A stretch of DNA of 64,000 nt from JAEXZL01 sp049943125 (GCF_049943125.1 NZ_CP188040.1:3162001-3226000), one strand, 5' to 3'. Positions 8,670-18,309 are shown, numbered from the stretch's first letter. Numbers and translations: made by a program. Notes: generated by a model from the letters alone, not told the origin.

Positions 8670-9726
8670 AAAACTAATTGAAAATATGATTAGAGATATT
8701 AATAATACTTCCCTAAAAGGTACAAGATTAATGGAGGTTTGCGGAAGTCACACCCATGCTATTGGTAAGTTTGGGATAAGAGGGCTGTTAGGTTCAAATA
8801 TTGAGCTCCTATCTGGGCCAGGGTGTCCTGTATGTGTAACTGATGTGAGTATTATAGATACTGCCATTGAGATATTAGATAGGGATAATGTAATATTAAC
8901 GACCTTTGGAGATATCCTCAGGGTAAAGGGGAGCCATGAGAGTCTTTTGGACCAGCGAAGAGGGGGGAAAGCTATTAAAATCCTATATACACCCTTTGAA
9001 GCTTTAGAAATTGCAGAGAATAATAGAGAAAAGTCTATTGTATTTCTTGCTGTAGGCTTTGAAACTACAGCTCCAGTGATTGCTTCTGCAATTAAACTAG
9101 CCAGAGAAAAAAACATAGCTAATTTATATTTCCTTTGCTCATTAAAGCTTATGCCTCCAGTTATGCACCTGGTTCTTGATAAAGCTTACAACAATATTCA
9201 TGGAATAATTTGTCCTGGTCATGTGGCTTCGGTGATGGGAGCGGATTATTTTAAATTCATTTCTCATGAATATGGGATTCCTGCAGTAATTACCGGCTTT
9301 GAAGCCCTAGACATTATTAGAGCTATCCATGAGCTTACTCTTTATAGAAAGGATATAAGCCTCAGGAAATTTAAAAATCTCTATGAACGTTCCGTAAGCT
9401 CCCAGGGAAATAAGCTTGCCCAAGAAGTAATAAGAGAGGTATTTGATGTTGGGGATACAGAGTGGAGGGGTATTGGATATATACCTGGCTCTTCATTGAT
9501 ATTAAAAGAAGGCTATTCACAGCTTGATGCCGTGAAAAAATATAATATAAAGGTTACTTCAAAGATTAGTGATTCTCAGTGCCTGTGCAAAGAAATCCTT
9601 ATTGGAAGAAAAAAGCCAGTTAATTGCAATGCTTTTGGTAGAGAATGTACTCCTGTCCATCCCTTAGGACCCTGCATGATTTCTAGTGAAGGCTCATGTG
9701 CAGCCTACTATAAATATCATATTTAG
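8662..9726 (+). CDS. hypD: Hydrogenase formation protein HypD
   Basis: 354 residues. A [4Fe-4S] scaffold on which, with HypC, the Fe(CN)2CO unit is assembled. Visible motifs: VCGSHTH (Cys27), GPGCPVC (Cys55, Cys58), GFETTAP and a C-terminal Cys cluster (CLCKE, NCNAFGREC, GPCMIS, GSCAAYY). I chose ATG 8662, overlapping the hypC stop as ATGAATGA, with GGTGAGG at 8643-8649 as ribosome site; the frame also opens at TTG 8641 and ATG 8650, but those sit on or next to the ribosome site. Confidence 0.94.
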   Translation: MNEKLIENMIRDINNTSLKGTRLMEVCGSHTHAIGKFGIRGLLGSNIELLSGPGCPVCVTDVSIIDTAIEILDRDNVILTTFGDILRVKGSHESLLDQRRGGKAIKILYTPFEALEIAENNREKSIVFLAVGFETTAPVIASAIKLAREKNIANLYFLCSLKLMPPVMHLVLDKAYNNIHGIICPGHVASVMGADYFKFISHEYGIPAVITGFEALDIIRAIHELTLYRKDISLRKFKNLYERSVSSQGNKLAQEVIREVFDVGDTEWRGIGYIPGSSLILKEGYSQLDAVKKYNIKVTSKISDSQCLCKEILIGRKKPVNCNAFGRECTPVHPLGPCMISSEGSCAAYYKYHI

Positions 9727-9740
9727 AAGGAGAAGGTAAT

Positions 9741-10742
9741 ATGGACAACTCAATTAAATTGTGCCATGGCAATGGGGGAAGCCAAACAGAGGAGCTAATA
9801 AGAAATATTTTTTATAAGCATTTTAACAATGAAATACTTTTGCAGGGCTTAGATTCTGCAATTTTAGAAATAGGACAGGGGAGGTTAGCTTTTACTACAG
9901 ATACCTTTGTAGTTAAGCCTATATTTTTTCCAGGGGGTAATATAGGCAAGCTTGCTATCTGCGGTACTATAAATGATTTAGTTGCTGTGGGTGCAAAGCC
10001 ATTATATATAAGCTGTGGAATGATTATTGAAGAAGGCTTTGATTTAGATATCCTTGAAAGAATTGTAATATCAATGAAGGAGACAGCTGATTTGGCAGGA
10101 GTTTCTATCGTAACAGGAGATACGAAGGTAGTAGAAAAAGGGGCAGTAGATCAAGTTTTCATTAATACCAGTGGCATAGGAAGGGTGTTAAAGGATTTTA
10201 GTATTAAAGAAATATTCCCAGGGGATAAAATCATAGTCACAGGCTCCATAGCCGAACACGGCACCACCATAGCAATAAATCAGTATAATCTCAATATAAA
10301 AGGTGATTTTCAGAGCGACTGTGCTCCACTTACTGAAATATTAGATTACCTAAAGGATTATTCTGAGGATATTAAATTTATGAGAGACCCTACTAGAGGC
10401 GGAGTAGCTACTGTACTTAATGAAATCTCAAAGCACTCAGGCCTTGGCGTAAATTTATATGAAAAAAACATACCAATCAGGCCAGAGATTACAGCGATAA
10501 ATGAGCTCTTAGGCTTAGAACCTCTATATATTGCTTCTGAGGGAAGAATGATATTGGTAGTGAGGGAAGCTAAAGCAATAGAGATAGTTGAGGGTTTACA
10601 GAGGTTTAGTAACTGTAAGAATGCTAATATAATGGGAGAATTCATAGAAGATAAAAATCATCATGTTATCGCTATAAATACCTTTGGAGGCAAGAGAATT
10701 ATAACTCCTTTAGAAGGTGAGATGGTACCTAGGATATGTTAG
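9741..10742 (+). CDS. hypE: Hydrogenase maturation protein HypE
   Basis: 333 residues, PurM/AIR-synthase-like. It dehydrates the thiocarboxamide on its C-terminal Cys to thiocyanate and donates cyanide to iron. The protein ends PRIC, so the essential terminal Cys is present. CHGNGGSQTEELI at the N-terminus, TDTFVVKP and RDPTRGGVAT are family motifs. Last gene of the operon. hypA and hypB (nickel insertion) are not in this window, so nickel delivery must be encoded elsewhere or done otherwise. Confidence 0.95.
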   Translation: MDNSIKLCHGNGGSQTEELIRNIFYKHFNNEILLQGLDSAILEIGQGRLAFTTDTFVVKPIFFPGGNIGKLAICGTINDLVAVGAKPLYISCGMIIEEGFDLDILERIVISMKETADLAGVSIVTGDTKVVEKGAVDQVFINTSGIGRVLKDFSIKEIFPGDKIIVTGSIAEHGTTIAINQYNLNIKGDFQSDCAPLTEILDYLKDYSEDIKFMRDPTRGGVATVLNEISKHSGLGVNLYEKNIPIRPEITAINELLGLEPLYIASEGRMILVVREAKAIEIVEGLQRFSNCKNANIMGEFIEDKNHHVIAINTFGGKRIITPLEGEMVPRIC

Positions 10743-11044
10743 TAAAAATTAAGCTTGTGAACGGTTAATAATTAAATATTTGCTTTTGGGATAGGGTTTA
10801 TTTTGGGAGGAATAATTATGCTTAAAGCTCAAAAGAAATATAATATTAGGCATTAGGATCTGAATTTTCTTTAAAATAGTATTTATAGTATATTATAATT
10901 AGTAATGAAATACTATCGACATGATTAAAGGAGTTATTATGATAAACAATCGTCCAATTTAAGCTATGTGATTATAACTTTTAGTGACCATATGAACTAT
11001 GGTTTTATTGTTATGCACATTGTTTATGAGAGGCGGTTTTTATT
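10743..11044 (+). promoter_or_regulatory. Leader region upstream of the MFS gene with short reading frames and a hairpin
   Basis: 302 bases without a long gene. A TATAAT at 10894-10899 is a candidate -10, but its -35 is weak. Two very short frames have good ribosome sites: ATG 10814 behind GGGAGG (12 codons) and ATG 10939-10962 behind AAAGGAG (7 codons, MINNRPI). After the second comes a hairpin ACCATA/TATGGT at 10987-11003 with TTTTATT. The arrangement resembles a leader-peptide attenuator of a drug-efflux gene, but the hairpin is weak and this is inference. No clear terminator for hypE is visible. Confidence 0.35.
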
Positions 11045-12193
11045 TTGAAAAAGAATATTTATATTATGTACGTCATTGCCCTTTTACAGGGGATGGTGTT
11101 TTATGGACCTATTGCGACCTTATACCGTCAAGCAGTAGGAATATCTATATTTCAGATTACTCTTATTGAAAGTATTTCACTTGTAATAATGATATCTCTA
11201 GAGATACCTTTGGGGCATATTGCGGATCGAATTGGATATCGACGCACAATGATTGGTTGCTGTTGTCTGTATTTCATTTCAAAGATAGTTTTTTGGAAGG
11301 CTGATAGCTTTGGAGATTTTTTGTTTGAGAGAATATTACTAGGTATTGTTCTCGCTGGTCTGTCAGGTGTCGATGTCAGTATACTTTATCTATCTTGCAC
11401 CCATGGCGACTCTCAAAGGGTTTTTGGGATATATAATAACCTTTGTCAAATAGGTCTTCTACTAGCTGCAGGAATTTATGCTGTATTTATAGGTGACAAC
11501 TACCGTACAGCAGGGCTTTTAACTGTAGTTAGCTATGGGATATCTGCATGTCTAGCCTTTGGCTTAAAAGAGGTAACAAAAGAAAAGTCTAATGGTATTT
11601 CTATGAAAGTCTCATTGGGTATTCTTAAGCAGGTATTTAGTAATAAAAGGCTAATATTAGTTGTACTGTCCGTTGCCTTACTCAATGAAACGCATCAAAC
11701 AATTACGGTTTTTTTAAATCAGTTGAAATATATTAAGGTGGGAATGTCTCCATCGATGATATCTATTGTTTATATAATAATAACTATTAGTGGTTTGCTT
11801 GGAGGTTTTTCTTCTAAAATCACTGATAAAATTGGAGATAAAAACCTAGGTCTTTTGGTGTTTTTTTCTGGGAGTATAGCTTGTATTTTGTTAGCCTTTA
11901 CCAAGTATGCAATAATAGCTGTACTTGGAGTGCTGATCCTTCGAATTGGTTTTAGTATTCTGCAGCCACTTCAAATGAAAATTCAAAACGAAGAAATCAC
12001 CACTAGGGATAGAGCCACGGCTCTTAGCATGAATGCTGTTATTATGGATATAATAGCAATTTTTACTAATGTTGTTTTTGGGAAAATTGCTGCTGTAAAT
12101 CTACAAGCATCTATGGTTTTTGGTTTCATATTGTGTATAGTGGGATTTGTTTTATATCATTATAGCTGGCAGGCTTTCAATTATAATAAATAG
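11045..12193 (+). CDS. MFS transporter, probable drug exporter
   Basis: 382 residues of mostly hydrophobic helices, consistent with 12 membrane segments of the major facilitator superfamily. The loop after helix 2 reads GHIADRIGYRRT, the MFS motif A. No periplasmic domain or extra cytoplasmic domain is visible. It starts with TTG 11045 behind GAGAGGCGG. Substrate unknown; the short leader frames upstream and the resistance-type genes downstream suggest drug export, but this is inference. A strong terminator follows. Confidence 0.8.
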   Translation: MKKNIYIMYVIALLQGMVFYGPIATLYRQAVGISIFQITLIESISLVIMISLEIPLGHIADRIGYRRTMIGCCCLYFISKIVFWKADSFGDFLFERILLGIVLAGLSGVDVSILYLSCTHGDSQRVFGIYNNLCQIGLLLAAGIYAVFIGDNYRTAGLLTVVSYGISACLAFGLKEVTKEKSNGISMKVSLGILKQVFSNKRLILVVLSVALLNETHQTITVFLNQLKYIKVGMSPSMISIVYIIITISGLLGGFSSKITDKIGDKNLGLLVFFSGSIACILLAFTKYAIIAVLGVLILRIGFSILQPLQMKIQNEEITTRDRATALSMNAVIMDIIAIFTNVVFGKIAAVNLQASMVFGFILCIVGFVLYHYSWQAFNYNK

Positions 12194-12196
12194 CAA

Positions 12197-12234
12197 AACT
12201 AACCCCTCTTTGAGTAATCAAAGAGGGGTTAGTT
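12197..12234 (+). terminator. Strong Rho-independent terminator after the MFS gene
   Basis: AACTAACCCCTCTTTGA pairs perfectly with TCAAAGAGGGGTTAGTT around a very short loop. It separates the MFS gene from the helD-rph unit. There is little T-run, so it could also act as a 3' stabiliser. Confidence 0.8.
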
Positions 12235-12334
12235 ATTTGATCTATGAGAATTCTTGAGAGGGTGCATTAGAAATAGAAGCAAATATATCATTTAAAGTAA
12301 ACCATTAATAAAGAAAAGAACAGAATAATTAAAA

Positions 12335-12360
12335 AAACATTTATCCCATGATAAATGTTT
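12335..12360. promoter_or_regulatory. Inverted repeat abutting the helD promoter, candidate operator
   Basis: AAACATTTA (12335-12343) and TAAATGTTT (12352-12360) form a perfect 9-base inverted repeat with an 8-base spacer. It ends 4 bases before the -35 box at 12365. No T-run follows in the sense direction, so an operator or activator site is favoured over a terminator. In actinomycetes, rifamycin-inducible rph and helR genes carry a palindromic rifamycin-associated element; this could be a functional counterpart with unrelated sequence (inference). Confidence 0.45.
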
Positions 12361-12364
12361 AATA

Positions 12365-12393
12365 TTGACATATGAAAATAGAAATGATAAAAT
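12365..12393 (+). promoter_or_regulatory. Sigma-A type promoter of helD-rph
   Basis: TTGACA (12365-12370), 17-base spacer, TAAAAT (12388-12393): nearly consensus. The predicted transcript has an untranslated leader of about 125 bases before the helD ATG at 12524. Confidence 0.75.
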
Positions 12394-12523
12394 TACTTTG
12401 ATTCCTATTTTTGACAAAAATATAATATATTTCCCAATTATATTATACACTTTTATTTTAGCGATGTCAATAGGAATTTCTGAAAAATCTCACTTATTTT
12501 TTCAAAAAAGAAAGGGAGGTATT

Positions 12524-14785
12524 ATGGACAGAAATTATATGGAATGGAAAGAGGAAGAAGATAGACTTTCGGCGGTGCTGCAGGAGGTAAAAAAGCAGTT
12601 AAATGAAAAGCGTGACTTTAAGGAAAGATTTAAGAAGGATTCTATCGCAACTCAAAGAGAGCTTTGGCAGGATATTGGCTCTGTATCTGTAAACAATGGT
12701 TTAGAGCAGGTAGTAGACTTTATGCAATTTATCAATACCATGAAGGTGCAGAAAAGAAGCTATGAATTTACCAGGAAGCTAGAAGCAAAATATGAGAGAA
12801 TGCTCATGTCACCGTATTTTGGAAGAATTGATTTTAAGGAAAAGGATGAGAAGAGAGCTGATAGGTATTATATAGGGATCTCAAATCTTATAAATGATAG
12901 CTATGATTTTTTAATATATGACTGGAGGGCTCCTATAGCTAGCATGTTTTATGATTATGAAATTGGTGAAGCAAGCTATGAATGTCCTGAGGGAGTTATT
13001 GATGGTAATTTAATATTAAAGAGACAGTACAAGGTAAGCGATGGAAAGCTTGAATACATGTTTGATAGTAATATAAATATAGATGATGAGGTGCTACAGG
13101 CTATCCTCAGTAAGAATACCGATAGTAAGATGAAGGCAATAGTGACTACTATCCAGAGGGACCAGAATAAGATAATCCGTAATGAGGAATATAAGTATCT
13201 CATTGTTCAGGGGCCTGCGGGAAGTGGAAAGACCTCAGTAGCTCTTCATAGAATTGCTTATCTCTTATATAAGCACCGAGAAAAAATAACACCAGAAAAT
13301 ATAATTATATTCTCCCCAAATAATATCTTTAATGATTATATCTCCAATGTATTGCCTCAGCTTGGTGAGGATAATACGTTTCAGACCACCTTTAAGGAAT
13401 ATATGCATATGACCTTAGGAGTTGAGTATAAAAAGGAAGCTTATTCCTATATGATGGAATATATCCTCACAGCTAGGGAAGAAGAAGGCTACCAAAGGAG
13501 AATAAATAGTATAAAATTTAAATCCTCTAAGGAATTTCTGGAGGTATTAAAGGAATATGTAACTTATTTAGAAAAAACAGAAAGAAGCTTTCCGGATATA
13601 TTTTATGGTGATAATTTAATAATCTCCGCTAAGGATATAGAGGATTTGTACTTTAAGGATTATGGAATGCTTCCACTTAAAAGGAGGCTTCAAAAAATAA
13701 GAGAAAGATTATTATATCTGTTTGACCCTTATGAAAAAAGACAAATGGAAGAGGCTTATCTTAAGCTTAAGGAGTCAGAGCCGTATTTAGATAATTTTGA
13801 GATTAGAGAACTAGGCAAGGCTTTAGTAAAAGAGGAAGTTGAAAAAGTTCATAATGAGATTTCGAGAATTACAGTGTTTAATCTCATTGATATTTATAAA
13901 AATCTTTTCATAGATATTGAGCTTTTCACAAGCAAAATAAATGCTGATTATAATAGGAAGCTTATTGATGAAATCAAGAGCTATACCCTGGAAAAGCTTA
14001 ATGATTACTCTTTCAATTATGAGGACCAGGTTCCTCTACTTTATCTTAAGGGTGTCCTGGGAGATTTACCTAAAACCTCAGAAATTAAATATGTAATCAT
14101 TGATGAAGCACAGGATTACACACCATTACAGTATGAGATTTTTTATCAGCTTTTTAAGGAGGCAAATATTACGATTCTAGGAGATTTGCAGCAGTCTATC
14201 AATACATTTATGAGATTAGGAGATTACAGTAATATATCCACTGTCTTCCCCATGGATAATACCTTCAGGATAAATCTAAGTAAAAGCTATAGATCTACCC
14301 TGGAAATCACCCGTTTTTCCCGAAGACTGCTAAATGAGGATCTTGGAGAAGAATACGTAACTAGAAGCGGAGATGAACCTGTAGTTATAGGTTTACCTAC
14401 GGAAGAGGATATAAGAGCTGCTCTTCTTAAGGATATAGTAAGGTATAAAGGCAGGGGATATAAATCCATTGGCATCATTACAAGAACTGCAAAAGAAGCC
14501 AGTAATGTATATGGCTACTTAAAAGAAAAGCTGAAGGTTAAAGCTATAATTGATGAAGATGATGAATACGTCAGTGATCTATTAGTGATTCCAGCATACC
14601 TTGCAAAAGGCTTGGAATTTGATGTTGTGTTTATTTACAATGCTGGAGAAGGAAATTACAGTCATGAAGAGGAAAAGCTGCTGCTTTATACTGCTTGCAC
14701 TAGAGCATTGCACGTCCTAAATATCTATTATTCTGGCCAGTGCACGCCACTACTGAAAGAGTCTGTTAAACCGATTAGTAAATAG
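12524..14785 (+). CDS. helD: RNA polymerase recycling ATPase HelD (UvrD-like helicase family)
   Basis: 753 residues. HelD-type motors bind RNA polymerase, prise it from DNA and free stalled enzyme. Visible: a charged N-terminal coiled-coil arm (about 1-95), the family stretch SYDFLIYDWRAP, Walker A GPAGSGKTS near residue 229, a central insert, Walker B IIDEAQDYT, LGDLQQSI, and C-terminal helicase motifs (SYRST, KGLEFDVVFI, YTACTRALH). The frame is open upstream to 12365, but ATG 12524 is chosen because GGGAGG lies just before it and homologues start here. It is followed 39 bases later by rph, with no terminator between, which suggests a shared role in rifamycin tolerance. Confidence 0.88.
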   Translation: MDRNYMEWKEEEDRLSAVLQEVKKQLNEKRDFKERFKKDSIATQRELWQDIGSVSVNNGLEQVVDFMQFINTMKVQKRSYEFTRKLEAKYERMLMSPYFGRIDFKEKDEKRADRYYIGISNLINDSYDFLIYDWRAPIASMFYDYEIGEASYECPEGVIDGNLILKRQYKVSDGKLEYMFDSNINIDDEVLQAILSKNTDSKMKAIVTTIQRDQNKIIRNEEYKYLIVQGPAGSGKTSVALHRIAYLLYKHREKITPENIIIFSPNNIFNDYISNVLPQLGEDNTFQTTFKEYMHMTLGVEYKKEAYSYMMEYILTAREEEGYQRRINSIKFKSSKEFLEVLKEYVTYLEKTERSFPDIFYGDNLIISAKDIEDLYFKDYGMLPLKRRLQKIRERLLYLFDPYEKRQMEEAYLKLKESEPYLDNFEIRELGKALVKEEVEKVHNEISRITVFNLIDIYKNLFIDIELFTSKINADYNRKLIDEIKSYTLEKLNDYSFNYEDQVPLLYLKGVLGDLPKTSEIKYVIIDEAQDYTPLQYEIFYQLFKEANITILGDLQQSINTFMRLGDYSNISTVFPMDNTFRINLSKSYRSTLEITRFSRRLLNEDLGEEYVTRSGDEPVVIGLPTEEDIRAALLKDIVRYKGRGYKSIGIITRTAKEASNVYGYLKEKLKVKAIIDEDDEYVSDLLVIPAYLAKGLEFDVVFIYNAGEGNYSHEEEKLLLYTACTRALHVLNIYYSGQCTPLLKESVKPISK

Positions 14786-14824
14786 ATGATGGATCGAAAA
14801 ATCAATTATAAAGGAGAGGGATCT

Positions 14825-17419
14825 ATGAATATTTATGTCCGTGGTTTTCAGGAAATTGACAAAACTCAGCTACCTATTGTTGGAGGTAAGAGTGCTAACC
14901 TGGGAGAACTGTCCAGATTAGAAGGAGTTTTTGTTCCGGAAGGATTTTGTGTTACCACAGAAGTATATAAAAAGCTAACAGAAAATAATCTTGAGCTTGA
15001 AGCTTTACTTGATGATTTATCAAAGCAGGGAGCAGAGGATAGGGAAGAGGTCCAGGAAATAAGTAGAAGGATTCGTATTCTCCTTGAAAGTATACCTATA
15101 ACAAAGGAGATAGCAGAGGAGATTGCTAGAAATATTAAATTAATAGGTGAAGGTAATGGCTATGCAGTACGTTCTAGTGCTACTGCAGAGGATTTACCCA
15201 CAGCATCCTTTGCTGGTCAGCAGGATACCTATCTAAATGTTATAGGAAAAGACGAAATTTTAAAGCATATAAGTAAATGCTGGGCTTCTCTTTTTACAGA
15301 GAGGGCAGTAGCTTATAGAATTAAAAATAGTTTTGACCACCGTAAGGTTTATTTATCGGTTATAGTCCAGAAGATGATCTTTCCCGAGGCTTCGGGAATT
15401 ATGTTTACGGCTGATCCAATCACCTCAAATCGTAAGGTAGTGTCTATTGATGCTAGCTTTGGCCTCGGTGAAGCATTAGTCTCAGGACTGGTTACTGCCG
15501 ATAACTATAGGGTGCAGGAAGGAAAGGTTATAGATAAGCTAATATCGACTAAAAAACTGGCTGTATATGGGTTAAAGACTGGTGGCACTGAAACCCAGGA
15601 GCTGGATGAAAATAAACAAACTATGCAGGTGTTGACTGAGGAGGATATCTTAAAGCTTGAGGGTATTGGTAGAAGAATAGAAAAACATTTTACCTCTCCA
15701 CAAGACATAGAGTGGTGCTTGGTTGATGGTGAATTTTACATTGTTCAGAGTCGTCCTATCACCACCTTATATCCTATTCCAGAAGCTTATGATGGAAAAA
15801 AACATATATACCTATCTGTTGGACATCAACAAATGATGACAGATCCTTTGAAACCATTAGGAATGTCTATTTTCCAGTTAACATCTATGGGTCAAAGATA
15901 TAAAGCAGGTGGTAGATTGTTTGTTGATGTCATAGGTATGTTAGAGTCACCAGAAAGCAGAGCTGCTTTATTAAGAAACATGGGAGAACACGACCCTCTT
16001 ACAAAGGATGCTCTTGTAACCATAACAGAGAGAGGAGATTTTGTAAAAGCTTTCCCTGATGATAATAAAAAAGAGTATACTAATTCAATCCAAGGGAAAG
16101 AAATAGACATTAATTCTTCAATAGTACCTGATTTAATTAAACTCAGTGAAAAATATATTGAGGAGTTAAAGGAAAATATTCAACAAAAATCAGGAAGAGA
16201 TTTGTTTGATTTCATTAAAGAGGATATAGGAAAGCTAAAGAAGCTTATATTTGATCCTCAAAACTCTGCGGCAATAATGGCTGGCATAGGTGCTTCCTCT
16301 TGGATTAATGAAAGAATGAACGCTTGGCTTGGAGAAAAGAATGCTGCGGATATTCTTTCTCAATCAGTAGAGAACAATATAACCTCTGAAATGGGCTTAG
16401 CTTTATTAGATGTGGCCGACGTGATTCGCCCTTACCCTGAGGTGATAAACTATCTGCAGGAGGCTGAGGGAGAAGATTTCTTAAAGGAGCTTGTTAAATT
16501 TAAAGGTGGTAAGGAAGCTAAGGCTGCATTTAATGATTATCTTATAAAATATGGAATGAGATGTGTAGGAGAAATTGATATTACTAAAACTCGCTGGAGT
16601 GAAAAGCCTCATATAATAATACCCATTATCCTTAGTAACATTAAGAATTTTAATGCTGGGGCCAGAGCTCAAAGGTTTAATCAAGGCTTACAGGAAGCCT
16701 ATAAAAAAGAGAAGGAACTTATAGACGGATTGAAGCAATTGCCTGATGGAGAAGAAAAGGCAGAAGAAACAAAGAAAATGATTGAGAGGCTTAGGAAGTT
16801 TATAGGCTATCGTGAATATCCAAAATATCACATAGCTAGTCGATACTTCATATATAAGATGGCCTTGATGAAGGAAGCAGAAAAGCTTGCTCTAGCAAAT
16901 ATTATTAAGGAAAAAGAAGATGTATATTTCCTTACCTTTGAAGAGCTTACTGAAGCGGTAGTTACTGGTGAACTGGATTATGAGATTATTGTGAAACGCA
17001 AAGAAGAATATAAATTATATGAAAAGCTAAATCCACCAAGGGTTATTACCTCTGATGGAGAAATATTTGCCGGTAAATATAATCGAGATGGCATCCCACC
17101 AACAGCTATACCAGCACTGGCAGTTTCTTCTGGAGTTGTGGAAGGAAGAGCACGAGTTATATTAAACATGGAGGATGCAGACCTAGAAGATGATGATATT
17201 TTAGTCACTGCCTTTACGGATCCTAGCTGGACACCATTGTTTATTTCTATAAAAGGCTTAGTGACAGAGGTTGGGGGACTTATGACCCATGGAGCCGTTA
17301 TAGCTCGTGAATATGGGCTTCCGGCAGTGGTAGGAGTGGAGAATGCAACTAAGTTAATTAAAGATGGGCAGAGAATTCGTGTAAATGGAACAGAAGGCTA
17401 TGTTGAAATCCTTAAATAA
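14825..17419 (+). CDS. rph: Rifamycin phosphotransferase Rph (PEP-synthase-like)
   Basis: 864 residues. Rph transfers the beta-phosphate of ATP to the C21 hydroxyl of rifamycins and inactivates them. The N-terminal ATP-grasp domain shows VGGKSANLGELSRL, RSSATAEDLPTASFAGQQDT and MFTADPITSNRK. A variable central domain (about 330-750) replaces what differs in true PEP synthases. The C-terminal swivelling His domain shows GGLMTHGAVIAREYGLPAVVGV-type sequence, with the predicted phospho-His at about residue 822 (His825 in Listeria Rph, from memory). ATG 14825 follows AAGGAGAGGG. A general PEP synthase or PPDK is less likely given the length and the match to Rph. Confidence 0.87.
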   Translation: MNIYVRGFQEIDKTQLPIVGGKSANLGELSRLEGVFVPEGFCVTTEVYKKLTENNLELEALLDDLSKQGAEDREEVQEISRRIRILLESIPITKEIAEEIARNIKLIGEGNGYAVRSSATAEDLPTASFAGQQDTYLNVIGKDEILKHISKCWASLFTERAVAYRIKNSFDHRKVYLSVIVQKMIFPEASGIMFTADPITSNRKVVSIDASFGLGEALVSGLVTADNYRVQEGKVIDKLISTKKLAVYGLKTGGTETQELDENKQTMQVLTEEDILKLEGIGRRIEKHFTSPQDIEWCLVDGEFYIVQSRPITTLYPIPEAYDGKKHIYLSVGHQQMMTDPLKPLGMSIFQLTSMGQRYKAGGRLFVDVIGMLESPESRAALLRNMGEHDPLTKDALVTITERGDFVKAFPDDNKKEYTNSIQGKEIDINSSIVPDLIKLSEKYIEELKENIQQKSGRDLFDFIKEDIGKLKKLIFDPQNSAAIMAGIGASSWINERMNAWLGEKNAADILSQSVENNITSEMGLALLDVADVIRPYPEVINYLQEAEGEDFLKELVKFKGGKEAKAAFNDYLIKYGMRCVGEIDITKTRWSEKPHIIIPIILSNIKNFNAGARAQRFNQGLQEAYKKEKELIDGLKQLPDGEEKAEETKKMIERLRKFIGYREYPKYHIASRYFIYKMALMKEAEKLALANIIKEKEDVYFLTFEELTEAVVTGELDYEIIVKRKEEYKLYEKLNPPRVITSDGEIFAGKYNRDGIPPTAIPALAVSSGVVEGRARVILNMEDADLEDDDILVTAFTDPSWTPLFISIKGLVTEVGGLMTHGAVIAREYGLPAVVGVENATKLIKDGQRIRVNGTEGYVEILK

Positions 17420-17481
17420 GAGTCTACAAAAGCAGTTTTGATAATTTAAAGAGTACTACGAAAAATGCGGAGGGGTATATT

Positions 17482-18213
17482 ATGAAAGAAAATAAATATG
17501 ATGATATAGAGTTCTTCAATCAATATAAAAAGATGTCTCGTTCCGTGGAGGGACTACAGAGGGCAGGGGAATGGCATGAGCTTAAAAAAATGCTACCAAG
17601 CTTCAAGGAAGCTCGTGTTTTAGACCTGGGCTGTGGCTTTGGGTGGCACTGCAACTATGCTGTTGAAATGGGGGCAAAGTCAGTGATAGGCGTGGACATC
17701 TCAGAAAAAATGCTTCAGGAGGCAAGAGAAAAAACGACATCACCCCTTGTTGAATATATTAAGATGCCTATTGAAGATATTGATTATCCAGAAGAATCCT
17801 TTGATGTGGTTATAAGCTCACTAGCCTTTCATTACATTGACTCCTTTCAGGAGGTGTGCAGAAAAATTAGTAACCTTCTGGTAAAGGGTGGGGATTTTAT
17901 ACTATCTGTGGAGCATCCCATATTCACTGCCGAGGGCAGTCAGCAGTGGCATTATGATGCCCAAGGAAATCCTCTTCACTGGCCTGTTGATCGCTACTTT
18001 GAAGAAGGACCACGTAAAGCTATATTTTTGGGAGAAGAGGTTGTTAAGTATCATAAGACAATCACAACCTATGTGAACACACTTATTAGCTGTGGTTTTG
18101 AGATTACTAAGCTGGTAGAACCAAAGCCAGCTGACTACCTCATGGATGAGCCTGGGAGAGAGGATGAATTGCGTCGTCCCATGATGCTATTAATATCTGC
18201 TAGGAAGAAGTAA
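17482..18213 (+). CDS. Class I SAM-dependent methyltransferase
   Basis: 243 residues. SAM-binding motif I is LDLGCGFGWHC (near residue 47), followed by acidic GVDISEKML and the post-motif SFDVVISSLAFHYI, typical of UbiE/Tam-like small-molecule methyltransferases. A ribosome site GCGGAGGGG precedes ATG 17482. It lies 62 bases after rph with no terminator, so readthrough from the rph operon is possible. Acceptor substrate unknown. Confidence 0.85.
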   Translation: MKENKYDDIEFFNQYKKMSRSVEGLQRAGEWHELKKMLPSFKEARVLDLGCGFGWHCNYAVEMGAKSVIGVDISEKMLQEAREKTTSPLVEYIKMPIEDIDYPEESFDVVISSLAFHYIDSFQEVCRKISNLLVKGGDFILSVEHPIFTAEGSQQWHYDAQGNPLHWPVDRYFEEGPRKAIFLGEEVVKYHKTITTYVNTLISCGFEITKLVEPKPADYLMDEPGREDELRRPMMLLISARKK

Positions 18214-18271
18214 GTTTGCTAGTAAGCAATAACATATATTAATGAATGCAAAATTTTATTTATTTTAAGTG

Positions 18272-18309
18272 GGAGGAATTGCATAATTTATTATGATTCC
18301 TCCTATTTT
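18272..18309 (+). terminator. Terminator in the 334-base gap after the methyltransferase
   Basis: GGAGGAAT pairs with ATTCCTCC, with inner pairing CATAAT/ATTATG, followed by TATTTTTG. The rest of the gap (18310-18547) is very AT-rich; I see no gene in it, and the promoter of the following SDR gene cannot be placed with confidence. Confidence 0.75.

Noticed and set aside
12365..12523. N-terminal extension of HelD
   Set aside because: The extension covers the promoter -10 region, has no ribosome site and is not family-like; ATG 12524 behind GGGAGG is the start.
14825..17419. Phosphoenolpyruvate synthase
   Set aside because: The N- and C-terminal motifs and the length fit rifamycin phosphotransferase better, and helD is adjacent; PEP synthase remains a less likely alternative.
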